This document shows, piece after piece, positions 28,193 through 38,218 of a DNA stretch of 38,578 bases. The first letter of the stretch is position 1. Each line of letters begins with the position of its first letter. The notes under the pieces were generated by a model, which saw only the letters and a program-made list of their open reading frames with translations, did not search any database and was not told where the DNA came from. Where the stretch lies: the NCBI GenBank assembly GCA_013375485.1, contig JABXKB010000004.1, forward strand, positions 1 through 38,578, given 5' to 3'. Both the position numbers and the translations under genes were made by a program. The DNA is from Promethearchaeota archaeon. Its GTDB lineage: Archaea > Asgardarchaeota > Lokiarchaeia > Sigyniarchaeales > SOKP01.

Positions 28193-29146
28193 GTGTTAAA
28201 TAAGATGCTAAGTGATCCAGAACCTTATGAGAGCTCTATTGCAGATGTGAAAATTTTAGAGGAAGAAATTATACCAATAAATGAAGCTTTTCTGAAAGTT
28301 TTTGGTTCTGATAAAGAGTTAAAATTAAATTCCATTAAATTAGCTATTGGTAGTAATTACAATGACTATGTTACAATTGAAGAGAATGATTTGGTTAAAT
28401 TTGATGTTAAACCAACGCTTACTGGTTTGTTGGATTTTATCAAAAGCAATAAAGAAAGTATTTTAGGATTTTTAGATTGTGAATATATTAGTGAAGAGGG
28501 TAATGTCATATATTTAAATTGTGGGAAAAAGAATATATCAGAAAATATTTACTCTATAAAAGTATTGATCCTTGCTTCTATGCAACAAAGGGGATTTTTT
28601 CTTCAACAAGAACATAAGTATTATGGTCTACAGCTTTATTTAATTATAGAATCAAGAAAATCTAACGATAGTTTATTATTTGAGCTATTGAGAGAACTAA
28701 ATATTGATTGGGAAGTAATCTTCTTTAGAAGAAAACTTGCTATTCATGATTGGACTGAAATAGAATGTGAAAAAAACTCTGAAAATCTTAAAAGTTTTCT
28801 TCGTGCTAAATTTGAATCCTTAAATTATTTTGATGTTAATAATATAATTCGGTTAGTAGTTAAAAATCAATTACCATTTAAAGTAGCGAACAAAATGGCT
28901 TCTTTGTTATATAAAATGAAAAGTGAACGATCGCTTAGATTTCATGAAAAACAATTTCAAGAGAATCCATATGAAGATGATCCAGTTCAACAAGATGAAT
29001 ATTCAATAACTCTTAAAAAAGCAGAAGTTGCTGCTGCTGCTAAATTAGCATGCGCGTATTTAGGATTTCAAAAGAAAATTAAATTTGATCGAGATATTTC
29101 TGTTGATGAAATATTGAAATATGAAGCGGAAATAAATAATTTGTAA
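28193..29146 (+). CDS. Protein of unknown function; coding frame extends upstream to about 28007
   Basis: 317-aa ORF from GTG; in-frame upstream IGTDTTEGKFIEKFRAVIDDNTSLSIYNKKKRSFCIIRKDLAKSYEIEVDASEAP without stop. No family recognised. Confidence 0.75.
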   Translation: MLNKMLSDPEPYESSIADVKILEEEIIPINEAFLKVFGSDKELKLNSIKLAIGSNYNDYVTIEENDLVKFDVKPTLTGLLDFIKSNKESILGFLDCEYISEEGNVIYLNCGKKNISENIYSIKVLILASMQQRGFFLQQEHKYYGLQLYLIIESRKSNDSLLFELLRELNIDWEVIFFRRKLAIHDWTEIECEKNSENLKSFLRAKFESLNYFDVNNIIRLVVKNQLPFKVANKMASLLYKMKSERSLRFHEKQFQENPYEDDPVQQDEYSITLKKAEVAAAAKLACAYLGFQKKIKFDRDISVDEILKYEAEINNL

Positions 29147-29206
29147 AATCTCTTGCTTTTCAATAATAAAAAAAACTTTAGGAAATAGTTTTTAGTAAAT
29201 CTTTGT

Positions 29207-30202
29207 TTAATTCAACCCATAGGACTGTCTTAATAACTCATGATTTACTTTTCCTACGGTGATGCTTTTACCTGTATTAATATTTGTGATTGTATATTTT
29301 GCTGGAGCGAATAATCCAGGATCTATTTCATAGAAATTATAGTTTGCTGTTTTGAATATTTCGAGAAATGGTTTTCCATAACTAGAGGATGTATGTGCGG
29401 GGGCTTTTTTAACGAGTTCAAATAATTCTACTTCATTTTCCTTCTCAACTTTAATTGTGTAATATGTCAATCCCGCAGCAATTATAGAGTCATTAGTACG
29501 CCCCATTGCACCAAGATCGTCTTTAGCAATAGGAGCAATTGTAGTGGTCCCAAAACCATTAGTTATTACATCTATTGGAAATTTTATTTCGTGCAACTTA
29601 TGTATTCCAGTCTCTACGATTCTAGCAGCTACTTGAATGGAACCGGTCAAACAAGCAGTTGGAGCACAGATTGCATAAGCATTGTTTGGATTAACACCAC
29701 ATTTGTTAGCCACAATATCCATAACTTCTTCATTTGGTAATTTTGGAGTTTCAAAAACAATAACAGCACAATTTGAATCATCAGTATAATCTAATTCTTC
29801 AAAAATTTTTTCTACCTTACTCTTAGCACGAGCAGGTCCTGATCCTAATGATTGAAAAACTATTTTTTTTTTCAATTGTCCCTCTTTTTCTACTTCTTTT
29901 TTCAATTTAACGTTCCATCCCGCCAATTGAGAAGCCATACAGGAAATTACCGGTTCGGAAGTATATACATTTACACTTGGTATATAATGTCCATCTAAAT
30001 TATAAGAAGAAAATTTGACTGTCCCTAACCCTCCCATACAAATCTCTCCCAGAAGTTTTCCTCCAATCCAAGAAGCTTTAGCCATATCGAGAATAATTGA
30101 GCCATTATCTAATTTATATATCTTTATATTATAAATTTCCTTATTTTGTATGATTCTTTCAACGATTTTCTTAGCTAGTTCATTAATTTTTACATGAAGC
30201 AC
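29207..30202 (-). CDS. mch: Methenyltetrahydromethanopterin cyclohydrolase
   Basis: MASWIGGKLLGEICMGGLGTV-like block (AKASWIGGKLLGEICMGGLGTVKF), SLGSGPARAKS, GAMGRTNDSIIAAGLTYY, YGKPFLEIFKTANYNFYEIDPGLFAPA. Confidence 0.93.
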   Translation of the reverse strand: MLHVKINELAKKIVERIIQNKEIYNIKIYKLDNGSIILDMAKASWIGGKLLGEICMGGLGTVKFSSYNLDGHYIPSVNVYTSEPVISCMASQLAGWNVKLKKEVEKEGQLKKKIVFQSLGSGPARAKSKVEKIFEELDYTDDSNCAVIVFETPKLPNEEVMDIVANKCGVNPNNAYAICAPTACLTGSIQVAARIVETGIHKLHEIKFPIDVITNGFGTTTIAPIAKDDLGAMGRTNDSIIAAGLTYYTIKVEKENEVELFELVKKAPAHTSSSYGKPFLEIFKTANYNFYEIDPGLFAPAKYTITNINTGKSITVGKVNHELLRQSYGLN

Positions 30203-30315
30203 TTATTTTCACCTTATTAAATTTACTTTTTTTAATTGAGTATTTATTATTATTTTGATAATGTAATATATTATAATATTAATTTTGCATTTATGACTAT
30301 CCTCTAATAATAAAG

Positions 30316-31836
30316 ATGATTAATTTCAAAGAAAGGATGGAAACGCTTTTTGGAGCAATTGAAATTGTAAAAAATAACTTTCTTAATAGTTTAAAAGAAA
30401 AAAATTCATCTATTCATATATATACACATTTAGACGCTGATGGATTGAGCTCAGGTGCAATTCTGGGTAAAGCTCTGTTTAGAGAAAATATACCGTTTCA
30501 AATCACAGTTTTACGCCAATTAGAGAAAGAAGAAATAACAAAAATATCTGAAAATATTAAAGAATTCAAAAATTTTTTATTTTTTTCTGATTTTGGTAGT
30601 GGTCAATACTTAGAACTTCAAAGTCAATTAATTTTAAAGGAGAATTATAATTCTTTTATTATTTTAGATCATCATCTTCCCCAGAATGTATCTTCTAAAG
30701 AAGATATTGATTTAATTGAGGAAATTCATAAAAATAGCTTTCAATGGCACATTAATCCATATTTTTTCAGAGTTGATGGAAGTTTAGAGATATCTGGTGC
30801 AGGTATATGTTATTTATTTGCCAAATCTTTAAATAAAAAAAACACAGATTTATCTTCAATAGCGCTTGTTGGGGCAATGGGTGATATTCAAAACCATGGT
30901 CCAAATAAATCATTTTTGGGCATAAATTCACTTATTTTAGAAGATGCTAAAAGTATAGGATTAATTGAAATTAAAAATGATTTAAATTTTTCTTCAATAA
31001 AACCATTAAACGAAGCGATTGCCTATTCTAAAGAAATAACTCTGCCGGGATTAACTGGTGATGTCAATAGAACTCTAATATTTCTACAAACTTTAGGTAT
31101 ATTGATGGAAAACTCAAATGGTAATATTCGCACATTAAATGAACTTAATCAAGATGAAAAACAAAAGATTTCTACCGCAATTATTGAGTATATATCAACG
31201 AAGCTTGATGTTGAACCAAGTGAAATTGTTAAGAAATTAATTATAAATAGATATTTGCTAAAAAATGAATTAAGTGGATCAGAATTTCATGATTTAACAG
31301 AATTTTCCAATCTTTTAAATGCTTGTGGACGAACTAATAGTGCATCATTAGGGATTGCTATAGCAATGGGAGATAGAAAAAAAGCTTATCAGAAATCTCA
31401 AGAGGTACAAACAAATTACAAAAAATCATTATTTAAGAGTTTAGCATGGATTCAGGATAATCAAAAAATACAACACATGGAATATATTCAATATTTTTTC
31501 GGAGAGGATGTTATCCCAGAAAATATTATTGGAACAATTGCTTCAATGTTAGTATTCGAAAATCTTGAAGGTTTTGATAAATCAAAACCAATATTTGGTT
31601 TAGCAAAAAGAGAAAATGAAAACGTCTATAAAGTTTCGGGAAGAGTACATAAAAAAATAGTGTCAAAAGGGGTAAATCTTTCGCAAGCTATTAGAGAAGC
31701 ATGCAAACTCTCAAATTTAGATGTATTAGGGGGAGGACATCCCCCAGCAGCAGGAACAAAAATCCCTATTGATAAATCAGAGGAGTTTCTGGAAAACTGC
31801 AACATTATTATTAGAAATCAATTAAAAAAAAAATAA
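30316..31836 (+). CDS. DHH-family phosphoesterase, RecJ/GAN (Cdc45-related)-like exonuclease
   Basis: YTHLDADGLSSGAIL, FFSDFGSGQ, ILDHHLP, C-terminal DHHA1 LGGGHPPAAGTKIP. Confidence 0.85.
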   Translation: MINFKERMETLFGAIEIVKNNFLNSLKEKNSSIHIYTHLDADGLSSGAILGKALFRENIPFQITVLRQLEKEEITKISENIKEFKNFLFFSDFGSGQYLELQSQLILKENYNSFIILDHHLPQNVSSKEDIDLIEEIHKNSFQWHINPYFFRVDGSLEISGAGICYLFAKSLNKKNTDLSSIALVGAMGDIQNHGPNKSFLGINSLILEDAKSIGLIEIKNDLNFSSIKPLNEAIAYSKEITLPGLTGDVNRTLIFLQTLGILMENSNGNIRTLNELNQDEKQKISTAIIEYISTKLDVEPSEIVKKLIINRYLLKNELSGSEFHDLTEFSNLLNACGRTNSASLGIAIAMGDRKKAYQKSQEVQTNYKKSLFKSLAWIQDNQKIQHMEYIQYFFGEDVIPENIIGTIASMLVFENLEGFDKSKPIFGLAKRENENVYKVSGRVHKKIVSKGVNLSQAIREACKLSNLDVLGGGHPPAAGTKIPIDKSEEFLENCNIIIRNQLKKK

Positions 31837-31860
31837 AATTATAAATTTAAAAGAAATCAT

Positions 31861-33168
31861 TTAAACTTGATACATTTCTCCTGTTTCAGGAGCTACTGAA
31901 TTATAATCTTTATTAACTAATTCACTTGCTAAGCTAGTGGTTGATTTATTATCTCCATGAATACAGAAAATATCTCTATTTGAATTCTTTTGGAAATTCA
32001 AATTTTCAATATAGTTATGAATGTGTATGTTATCAGAATGGCTTGAAAAATCGAAATAATCGTAGTCACATTTTGCTTCGATTTTTAAATCTACTATTGT
32101 TTTTCGATTTCTTCTTGATTCATTAAATTCAAAAATTCCATCATCTAATAATCTCCTTCCTGGAGTTCCTTCCACTTGATATCCAACCAAATAAACTGCT
32201 GAAAAAGGATCTAGTAATATTGATTGGATATAATCAATTGCAGTTCCTCCTTTAAGCATTCCAGAAGGTGAAATAATAACTCCATTAGTGTTTTTGACCT
32301 TTGACCTAATTTTGGGTCTAGACACAAATTGTGTGTTCTTTAAGGCTTTTTTAAATAATTTAATATTTTTTATATAATCTGGGTAATCTAAATATAACAT
32401 TGATATTTTTCTTGCTAAACCGTCAATAAAAATCTTTCCATTGTAATTAAATTTTTCCAAAATTAGCAATGCTTCTTGAGAGCGTGCAACTCCAAATGCT
32501 GGAATTAAAACTCTCCCACCATTATCAGTAATGTTAATTATTTTCTCCACAAATTCTTTTTCTAGTTTTTCTCTTGGAGGATGTTCCTTAAGAGCATACG
32601 TAGATTCTATGATCAAAGTATCTATCTTAGGGATATTATTAGAATTTGCTGGATTAATTAAATTAGTAATTTGTGAATTAATATCACCTGAATATAAAAT
32701 TTTTTTATTATCTACTTCAATCAAAATGGATACACTTCCGGGAATGTGCCCTGCGTCAAAAAATGTTATAAAAAAATTATCATGAATCTTTTGACGGTTT
32801 CCATTTTTTAGAAAAAAGGAATTTTGTATTAAATAATCTAATTCTCGATACCCAAATGGATAATTGTAATTCGAAATTTTAATCATATCTTTTATCAGAA
32901 CTTCAGTTATAGCTAAAGTAATTGGATTTGTAAAAAAAGGAATCGTTTTGGTCTTATATAAAAAAGGTAACGCACCTGAATGATCGATATGGCTATGAGT
33001 TAATGCGACAGCTTTTAGATTATCTATATTTATTTTATATGGGAGTCTCTCTTCTCCACGAAATCGAATCCCATAATCTAACATACATTTAACACCACTT
33101 TTAGATTCTATTAAGATAGCACTACGTCCAACTTCTCTACATCCCCCAAGAAATGAAATATTAACCAT
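31861..33168 (-). CDS. Metallo-beta-lactamase/beta-CASP ribonuclease (CPSF73-related)
   Basis: LTHSHIDHSGALPFL, FDAGHIPGSVSILIE, ILYSGDIN, GRVLIPAFGVARSQE, ISPSGMLKGG, DFSSHSD, IHGD. Confidence 0.9.
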   Translation of the reverse strand: MVNISFLGGCREVGRSAILIESKSGVKCMLDYGIRFRGEERLPYKINIDNLKAVALTHSHIDHSGALPFLYKTKTIPFFTNPITLAITEVLIKDMIKISNYNYPFGYRELDYLIQNSFFLKNGNRQKIHDNFFITFFDAGHIPGSVSILIEVDNKKILYSGDINSQITNLINPANSNNIPKIDTLIIESTYALKEHPPREKLEKEFVEKIINITDNGGRVLIPAFGVARSQEALLILEKFNYNGKIFIDGLARKISMLYLDYPDYIKNIKLFKKALKNTQFVSRPKIRSKVKNTNGVIISPSGMLKGGTAIDYIQSILLDPFSAVYLVGYQVEGTPGRRLLDDGIFEFNESRRNRKTIVDLKIEAKCDYDYFDFSSHSDNIHIHNYIENLNFQKNSNRDIFCIHGDNKSTTSLASELVNKDYNSVAPETGEMYQV

Positions 33169-33361
33169 TTTTAAATGTCCCTAAGATCATTTTAAGCTTC
33201 AAAAGAATTATTATATACTTTAAACAAATAAGAAAATAATAATTTTATCAAATACGAAAATCAAACTTTTAAAAATATTTTCAAAACTTCAAATATTATT
33301 TAGATTTATCTTAAAGTCCAGGATTTTTAAAAAAAAAAGAAGTTCAAAAGAAATAGTAAGG

Positions 33362-34120
33362 TTATTTTATTTTCTTTATACTATTAGTTATCAAAGCAAT
33401 GACATTATTAACATTTTTACCAAAGATTTCTAAAATTTCTTCCCAAGTAACAGGTACTTCATCATCTTTCCAACAATCGTAATCTGTAGACATAGCAACA
33501 GCTGCGAATGGAATACCCACTTCATTTGCTAAAATTGTCTCAGAAGCTATACTCATATTAATCACATCTGCCCCCCATATCCTAAACATCTCTGATTCTG
33601 CTCTTGTTGAAAATCTGGGACCTTCAATGGTAACAACTGTTCCTTTTTCATGATATTTAAGATTAAGTTCCCTAGCAGTTTCAATAAGGATATTTCTTAA
33701 TTCTTCTGAATAAGGATCTGCCATTGGAGTGTGTTTCATATCTCCAGGGTCAAATTTCTCAAAAAATGATACTTTCCTTAGCCTAGTGAAGTCAATAAAT
33801 TGGTCAAGAATAACAAAATCACCTCGTCCAATTTGTTCTCTCAAGCTTCCACAAGCTGTTGTTGCTATGATATGAGTACAGCTTTGACTTTTTAATGCTT
33901 GTATGTTAGCTCTATAATTTACTTGCGTTGGCGGAATAGTATGCTCTCTTCCATGTCTAGCTATGAGAATTACATCAACATCATGAATCTTCCCAGATTT
34001 AAGAGGAGAGGTAGGTTTTCCGTATGGTGTATCAACTTCTATATCTTTACTATCCTTTAAAATATCCGGATTATCTAATCCAGAGCCGCCAATTATTCCA
34101 ATTTTTACCATAATATTCAC
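33362..34120 (-). CDS. mtnP: S-methyl-5'-thioadenosine phosphorylase
   Basis: IGIIGGSGLDNPDIL, VDTPYGKPTSPL, ARHGREHTIPPTQVNYRANI, TTACGSLREQIGRGDFVILDQFIDFT, STDYDCWK. Confidence 0.93.
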   Translation of the reverse strand: MNIMVKIGIIGGSGLDNPDILKDSKDIEVDTPYGKPTSPLKSGKIHDVDVILIARHGREHTIPPTQVNYRANIQALKSQSCTHIIATTACGSLREQIGRGDFVILDQFIDFTRLRKVSFFEKFDPGDMKHTPMADPYSEELRNILIETARELNLKYHEKGTVVTIEGPRFSTRAESEMFRIWGADVINMSIASETILANEVGIPFAAVAMSTDYDCWKDDEVPVTWEEILEIFGKNVNNVIALITNSIKKIK

Positions 34121-34346
34121 AATATAGAATTTTTTTAATTATAATGTTAGAAATTTAATAAATTATTTTTAAAAAAAATTGCCTGCTTTCATAAAAGATT
34201 CAGAGTTATTTCATTTGATTCTTATTAAGAAATTAAAAATAAAGTTAACTATAATGAAAATATCTAGCAAGATAACAATTCCTATAAAGTTTTAACATAA
34301 CATGAATTACTACGAAATATATTTCTAAAATTCAATTCATAATATC

Positions 34347-35345
34347 ATGAGAAAAACTAAGGTTCTTGTTCTCGGTTCTTTAGCAATTGATTATATCATG
34401 GGATTTAAAGAGAATTTTATTAATGCTGTTTCAATAGATCATGAAAAAGAAGAGTATCAAAGTAATATCACAGCAGATAGTCGACAGCAGTATTTTGGTG
34501 GTACCGCGGGTAATATTGCTTATAATTTAGGTTTATTAAATATAGCAGATGTATTTTTATTAGGTTCAGTAGGAAAAGATTTTGAAAGTTTAGGTTATAA
34601 AGATCACATTAAGCAATTCGATAACATTGAACTTGGAATTGATATTCATAAGGAACTCTTCACTGCTGCGTGCTATATTGTTAATGATATTAAAGCGAAT
34701 CAAATGATTGTTTTTCATGGGGGAGCGTTAGATAAATGCAAGGATATCGATTTAAATGAAAAAATTAAAGATCCTGAGAATTTTTCTTATGCTATAAATT
34801 CTACTCAAAGCGCTGATGCAATGGAAAGTTTCGCAGATCAATTATATAATTTAAAAATACCCACCATTTTCGATCCAGGACAAGTGACTCCTCTTTTTCC
34901 AAAAGAACTGTTATTAGATATCATAGAAAAATCAGAGATTCTAATCGGAAATATGTATGAAATAAATCAAATAAAACACAAAATTGGGGTAACTGAAGAT
35001 GAGTTAATCAAAATAATAAATGCGGTAATCATCACTAAAGGTCCAGAAGGTTCAGAACTAATTTATAAAGATGTAAAAGAAAAAATTTTTCGAATAAATA
35101 TCCCAATTGCGACTCCAGATAAACTAGAAGATACTACTGGGGCGGGTGATGGATACCGAGCGGGTATATTAACAGGATTAACTTTAGATATGACTTTATT
35201 GGATTCATGTCGATTAGGTGCTATAATTGGATCATTTGTAGTGGAAACTAGGGGTGCTCAAACTCAAAAATTTGATATTGATAAGGTAAGAAAAAGATTT
35301 TTTGGATTATTTGGTTACATTCCACCAGAATTAGAAAGAATATAA
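34347..35345 (+). CDS. PfkB-family carbohydrate/nucleoside kinase (adenosine-kinase-like)
   Basis: FGGTAGNIAYNLGLL and DTTGAGDGYRAGILTGL (PfkB signatures; the GDGYRAG form is typical of adenosine-kinase-like members). Confidence 0.85.
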   Translation: MRKTKVLVLGSLAIDYIMGFKENFINAVSIDHEKEEYQSNITADSRQQYFGGTAGNIAYNLGLLNIADVFLLGSVGKDFESLGYKDHIKQFDNIELGIDIHKELFTAACYIVNDIKANQMIVFHGGALDKCKDIDLNEKIKDPENFSYAINSTQSADAMESFADQLYNLKIPTIFDPGQVTPLFPKELLLDIIEKSEILIGNMYEINQIKHKIGVTEDELIKIINAVIITKGPEGSELIYKDVKEKIFRINIPIATPDKLEDTTGAGDGYRAGILTGLTLDMTLLDSCRLGAIIGSFVVETRGAQTQKFDIDKVRKRFFGLFGYIPPELERI

Positions 35346-35395
35346 AAAAATTATTTTTAAATAAAAAAGCTTTACACAATTATTATTAGATCATT

Positions 35396-35923
35396 TTATT
35401 CTTCTACGGGAATCTCTATTAAAGAAAGAACATCGTAACCCTTTAATTTATCTCTCCCATGTAAATTTCCTGTTAATTCAATTACAAAAGCAATTCCTAT
35501 TACTTCACCAAATGCTTTTTCAACTAAATTACATGCTGCTTTTGCAGTACCACCAGTTGCCAATAAATCATCAAAAACCAAGACTTTATCCCCCTCTTCA
35601 ATTGCATCAGTATGCATTTCAATACTATCTGTTCCATATTCAAGTTCATAGGTTTCACTTAGAGTTTTATAGGGTAGTTTACCCGGTTTTCTCATTAAGA
35701 CAAATCCAGCACCTAATTGATAAGCTATAATTCCACCCCATACATATCCACGTGCTTCTATAGCTGCTACTTTAGTAATTCCTTTTCCTCTATAATGATC
35801 GATAATTCTGTCGCATGATTCTTTAAAAGCAGCATGTGCTTTCGCTAATGTGGTAATATCTTTAAACTGGATTCCCTCAACGGGGAAGTCCGGTACATTC
35901 CTTATATAGTCCTCTAAATTCAT
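35396..35923 (-). CDS. apt: Adenine phosphoribosyltransferase
   Basis: IRNVPDFPVEGIQFKDITTL, AIEARGYVWG, RKPGKLPYKT, VLVFDDLLATGGTAKAA (PRPP loop). Confidence 0.95.
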   Translation of the reverse strand: MNLEDYIRNVPDFPVEGIQFKDITTLAKAHAAFKESCDRIIDHYRGKGITKVAAIEARGYVWGGIIAYQLGAGFVLMRKPGKLPYKTLSETYELEYGTDSIEMHTDAIEEGDKVLVFDDLLATGGTAKAACNLVEKAFGEVIGIAFVIELTGNLHGRDKLKGYDVLSLIEIPVEE

Positions 35924-35960
35924 TTCAATTCATTTTATACTTTTAAATTTAGAATGCAAT

Positions 35961-36028
35961 TAATTAAAATTGATAATTAAAAATGATAATTAAAAATGAT
36001 TAATTAAAAATAGTTAATTAAAAATAAG
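35961..36028. repeat. Short tandem repeat, about 5 copies of TAATTAAAAATGA(T)
   Basis: Copies start at 35961, 35974, 35987, 36001, 36015 with 13-14 bp spacing, in the divergent apt / Rag-like intergenic region. Confidence 0.8.
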
Positions 36029-36172
36029 ATCAAATTCATACAATAGCAAATTTTCTTTTAATAATTAGAAAAAATTAAATAAAAATTAAAGTATAAAAAA
36101 TATATAAAGAATAATTTTAACATAAATACTAAATCTAGTTGTAAATAAATGAAAATTTATTACAAATAAGAG

Positions 36173-37138
36173 TTGTTAACCTTGAAAATATTACTTTTTG
36201 GACCTGCAGGAGCAGGTAAGACATCACTAATGCGTACAACATGCCTCGGGTATAATTTTATGAAAGTTTTAAATTTGAAACCTACCAAAGGTGTTTCTCG
36301 AGAGAATTTTATTTTCCGTGGTATAATGGAGCTTAACGTTTGGGACCTTGGAGGTCAAGAACGGTACATGGAGCGATATTTCTCAGAATCTCAACGCGAA
36401 CTAATATTTTCAGAAGCAAAAACAGCTGTATTTATGGTTGATTCTGTAGCAATAGATCCTGAAGTACGTGATATTTTTGAAAAATTCTTGAAATATGTAT
36501 TAGAATTTTCTCCTAAGATCAATATGATTTATGTATTATTAAATAAAATTGATTTAAATGAATCGAAAGAGGATGAATTCTATGAAATCCTAACTAAGGA
36601 TTTAAATAATGGTTTAATGGAAAGAATTTCATTCACTCCTGTATCTGTTAAAGAAGGTAGTGCTCAACATAGATTAATTGAAATCCTCGATTATGAGATT
36701 CAGAAGAATACTCTATCAATGCAACGTCTAGGAAAAATACGCCATTTATTAGATGAGTTGAAAATCAATACTTTATCTGAATATCTTTTGTTCAACCAAC
36801 CCGATGGATTGTTAATTTCTTCTACATTTGGTAAGTTTGAATCAAAACCATTACAGTTTATGAAATTTGAAATCGGGACTTTAGATTCTAATATTTATAG
36901 TATTTATCAACAGATTATGGAACTTCAAAATGTTTCAAATCTTTCTCCTTTATCATTATCAACTGTTGTCTATGAATCAGATGATTGTTGGATTTTAGTG
37001 AAAGAGGTCAGTAATGGAGCAGTTTTAATGGCAGTCACAAGGAGTAAGAGCCCCGAAGTTTTTTCTAGTGTTATGAATGCTATGACTGGTGATTCATTCA
37101 AAAATTTAAAACTATATTTGAAATCTTCTGAATACTAA
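36173..37138 (+). CDS. Rag/Gtr-like GTPase with C-terminal roadblock/longin-like region
   Basis: G1 GPAGAGKTS, G3 WDLGGQER, G4 LLNKIDL; C-terminal ~120 aa (LLDELKINTLSEYLLFNQPDGLLISSTFGKFES...CWILVKEVSNGAVLMAVTRSKSPEVFSSVMNAMTGDSFKNLKLYL) reads as a roadblock-like alpha/beta domain. Confidence 0.82.
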   Translation: MLTLKILLFGPAGAGKTSLMRTTCLGYNFMKVLNLKPTKGVSRENFIFRGIMELNVWDLGGQERYMERYFSESQRELIFSEAKTAVFMVDSVAIDPEVRDIFEKFLKYVLEFSPKINMIYVLLNKIDLNESKEDEFYEILTKDLNNGLMERISFTPVSVKEGSAQHRLIEILDYEIQKNTLSMQRLGKIRHLLDELKINTLSEYLLFNQPDGLLISSTFGKFESKPLQFMKFEIGTLDSNIYSIYQQIMELQNVSNLSPLSLSTVVYESDDCWILVKEVSNGAVLMAVTRSKSPEVFSSVMNAMTGDSFKNLKLYLKSSEY

Positions 37139-37197
37139 ATTTAAAGATTGAAAATAAAAAATTAGATTTTAAGTAAGTTTTATTAATTCTTTTTATA

Positions 37198-38043
37198 TTA
37201 TTGTTCTTTATCATATAACCCAATCTTTGATAAAAATCTTTGTTGCTTTGCATGGTGTGGTCTTCTGATAACTGTATCATTGGATTTTTCCATTTCCCTT
37301 GCTTCATCACATATTAACGCGGCAATTCTCATCATTTCATGGGCTGCGGCTAATAATGGCATATATTCAGATCTTTCTCTTAATTGGAAACATGCTTTTC
37401 CTGTAACTCTTGATACTGAAGCAGCAAGTTCAAAAGCAGCAATTGCTTTAGCTCTAGCATAAGGATTAGAGAACTTAGCAGCTTCGGTTGCGATGTTTGC
37501 ATCAATGATAATTTGAGGTAAACTAGGTGTTCTACCTTCAAGCATATCCATAATGACTTTATTTAGTTCCTCAGCGATTACCTGAAGCGCTCCGGTGATT
37601 GCTAGAACCTTTAGCAAATCTGAGTTAAATATACTCATTTCAATATGATCAAGAAAAGGTCTACGTGCTCCGATCATACTGTCACAATTTACTAAAATAT
37701 AACCCATGTTCTTTTCTTTAATTTCATCAATAGCTTTTTTAGCAGGAGCATCAGAAATTACTATAGTGGGGATAACGCCCGACATTTCTCTTACTGCTTT
37801 AGGTCCCGGTAAAGCTGCATTTGGGCTTGACATTATTATTAATTCTGGCTCAAATTCAAGTAATTGTTTCATAGTTTCTACACAATGACTTGCAGGATGC
37901 ATTTTAGCACCAGAAGTTACTTCTCTTACATTGATTCTCGTAGATTCTGCTCTTTCATCCATTAAAAAAGCCAATAACAAGGAAGAACCAATTGTCCCAT
38001 TTTTAAGAATGCCGATCTTAAGTATTTTCTCTTCTTCGCTCAT
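37198..38043 (-). CDS. mtd: F420-dependent methylenetetrahydromethanopterin dehydrogenase
   Basis: KIGILKNGTIGSSLLLAFLMDERAES, VREVTSGAKMHP, PNAALPGPKAVREM, YMPLLAAAHEMMRIAALICDEAREMEKSNDTVIRRPHH; likely start MSEEE at 38043. Confidence 0.95.
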   Translation of the reverse strand: MSEEEKILKIGILKNGTIGSSLLLAFLMDERAESTRINVREVTSGAKMHPASHCVETMKQLLEFEPELIIMSSPNAALPGPKAVREMSGVIPTIVISDAPAKKAIDEIKEKNMGYILVNCDSMIGARRPFLDHIEMSIFNSDLLKVLAITGALQVIAEELNKVIMDMLEGRTPSLPQIIIDANIATEAAKFSNPYARAKAIAAFELAASVSRVTGKACFQLRERSEYMPLLAAAHEMMRIAALICDEAREMEKSNDTVIRRPHHAKQQRFLSKIGLYDKEQ

Positions 38044-38218
38044 TTTATTCAACTTTTTTATATAATATCTCATTTTAAAATTAGAATTATATAACCTTAC
38101 AATTTTACAACGTTTTTATTTTTTTTTTAAAATTTTATATAAAATAGAATGCTATAAGTTAATACAAATTATTAAAATTTTTAAAACAAAAACACTATTA
38201 AAAGGAGTATTATTTAAA

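Noticed and set aside
35941-36172. CRISPR array at the short tandem repeats
   Set aside because: Repeat units are 13-14 bp and contiguous, with no unique spacers and no cas genes nearby.
37098-37310. 70-aa minus-strand ORF overlapping mtd and the Rag-like gene ends
   Set aside because: Out-of-frame chance ORF over the mtd 3' end.
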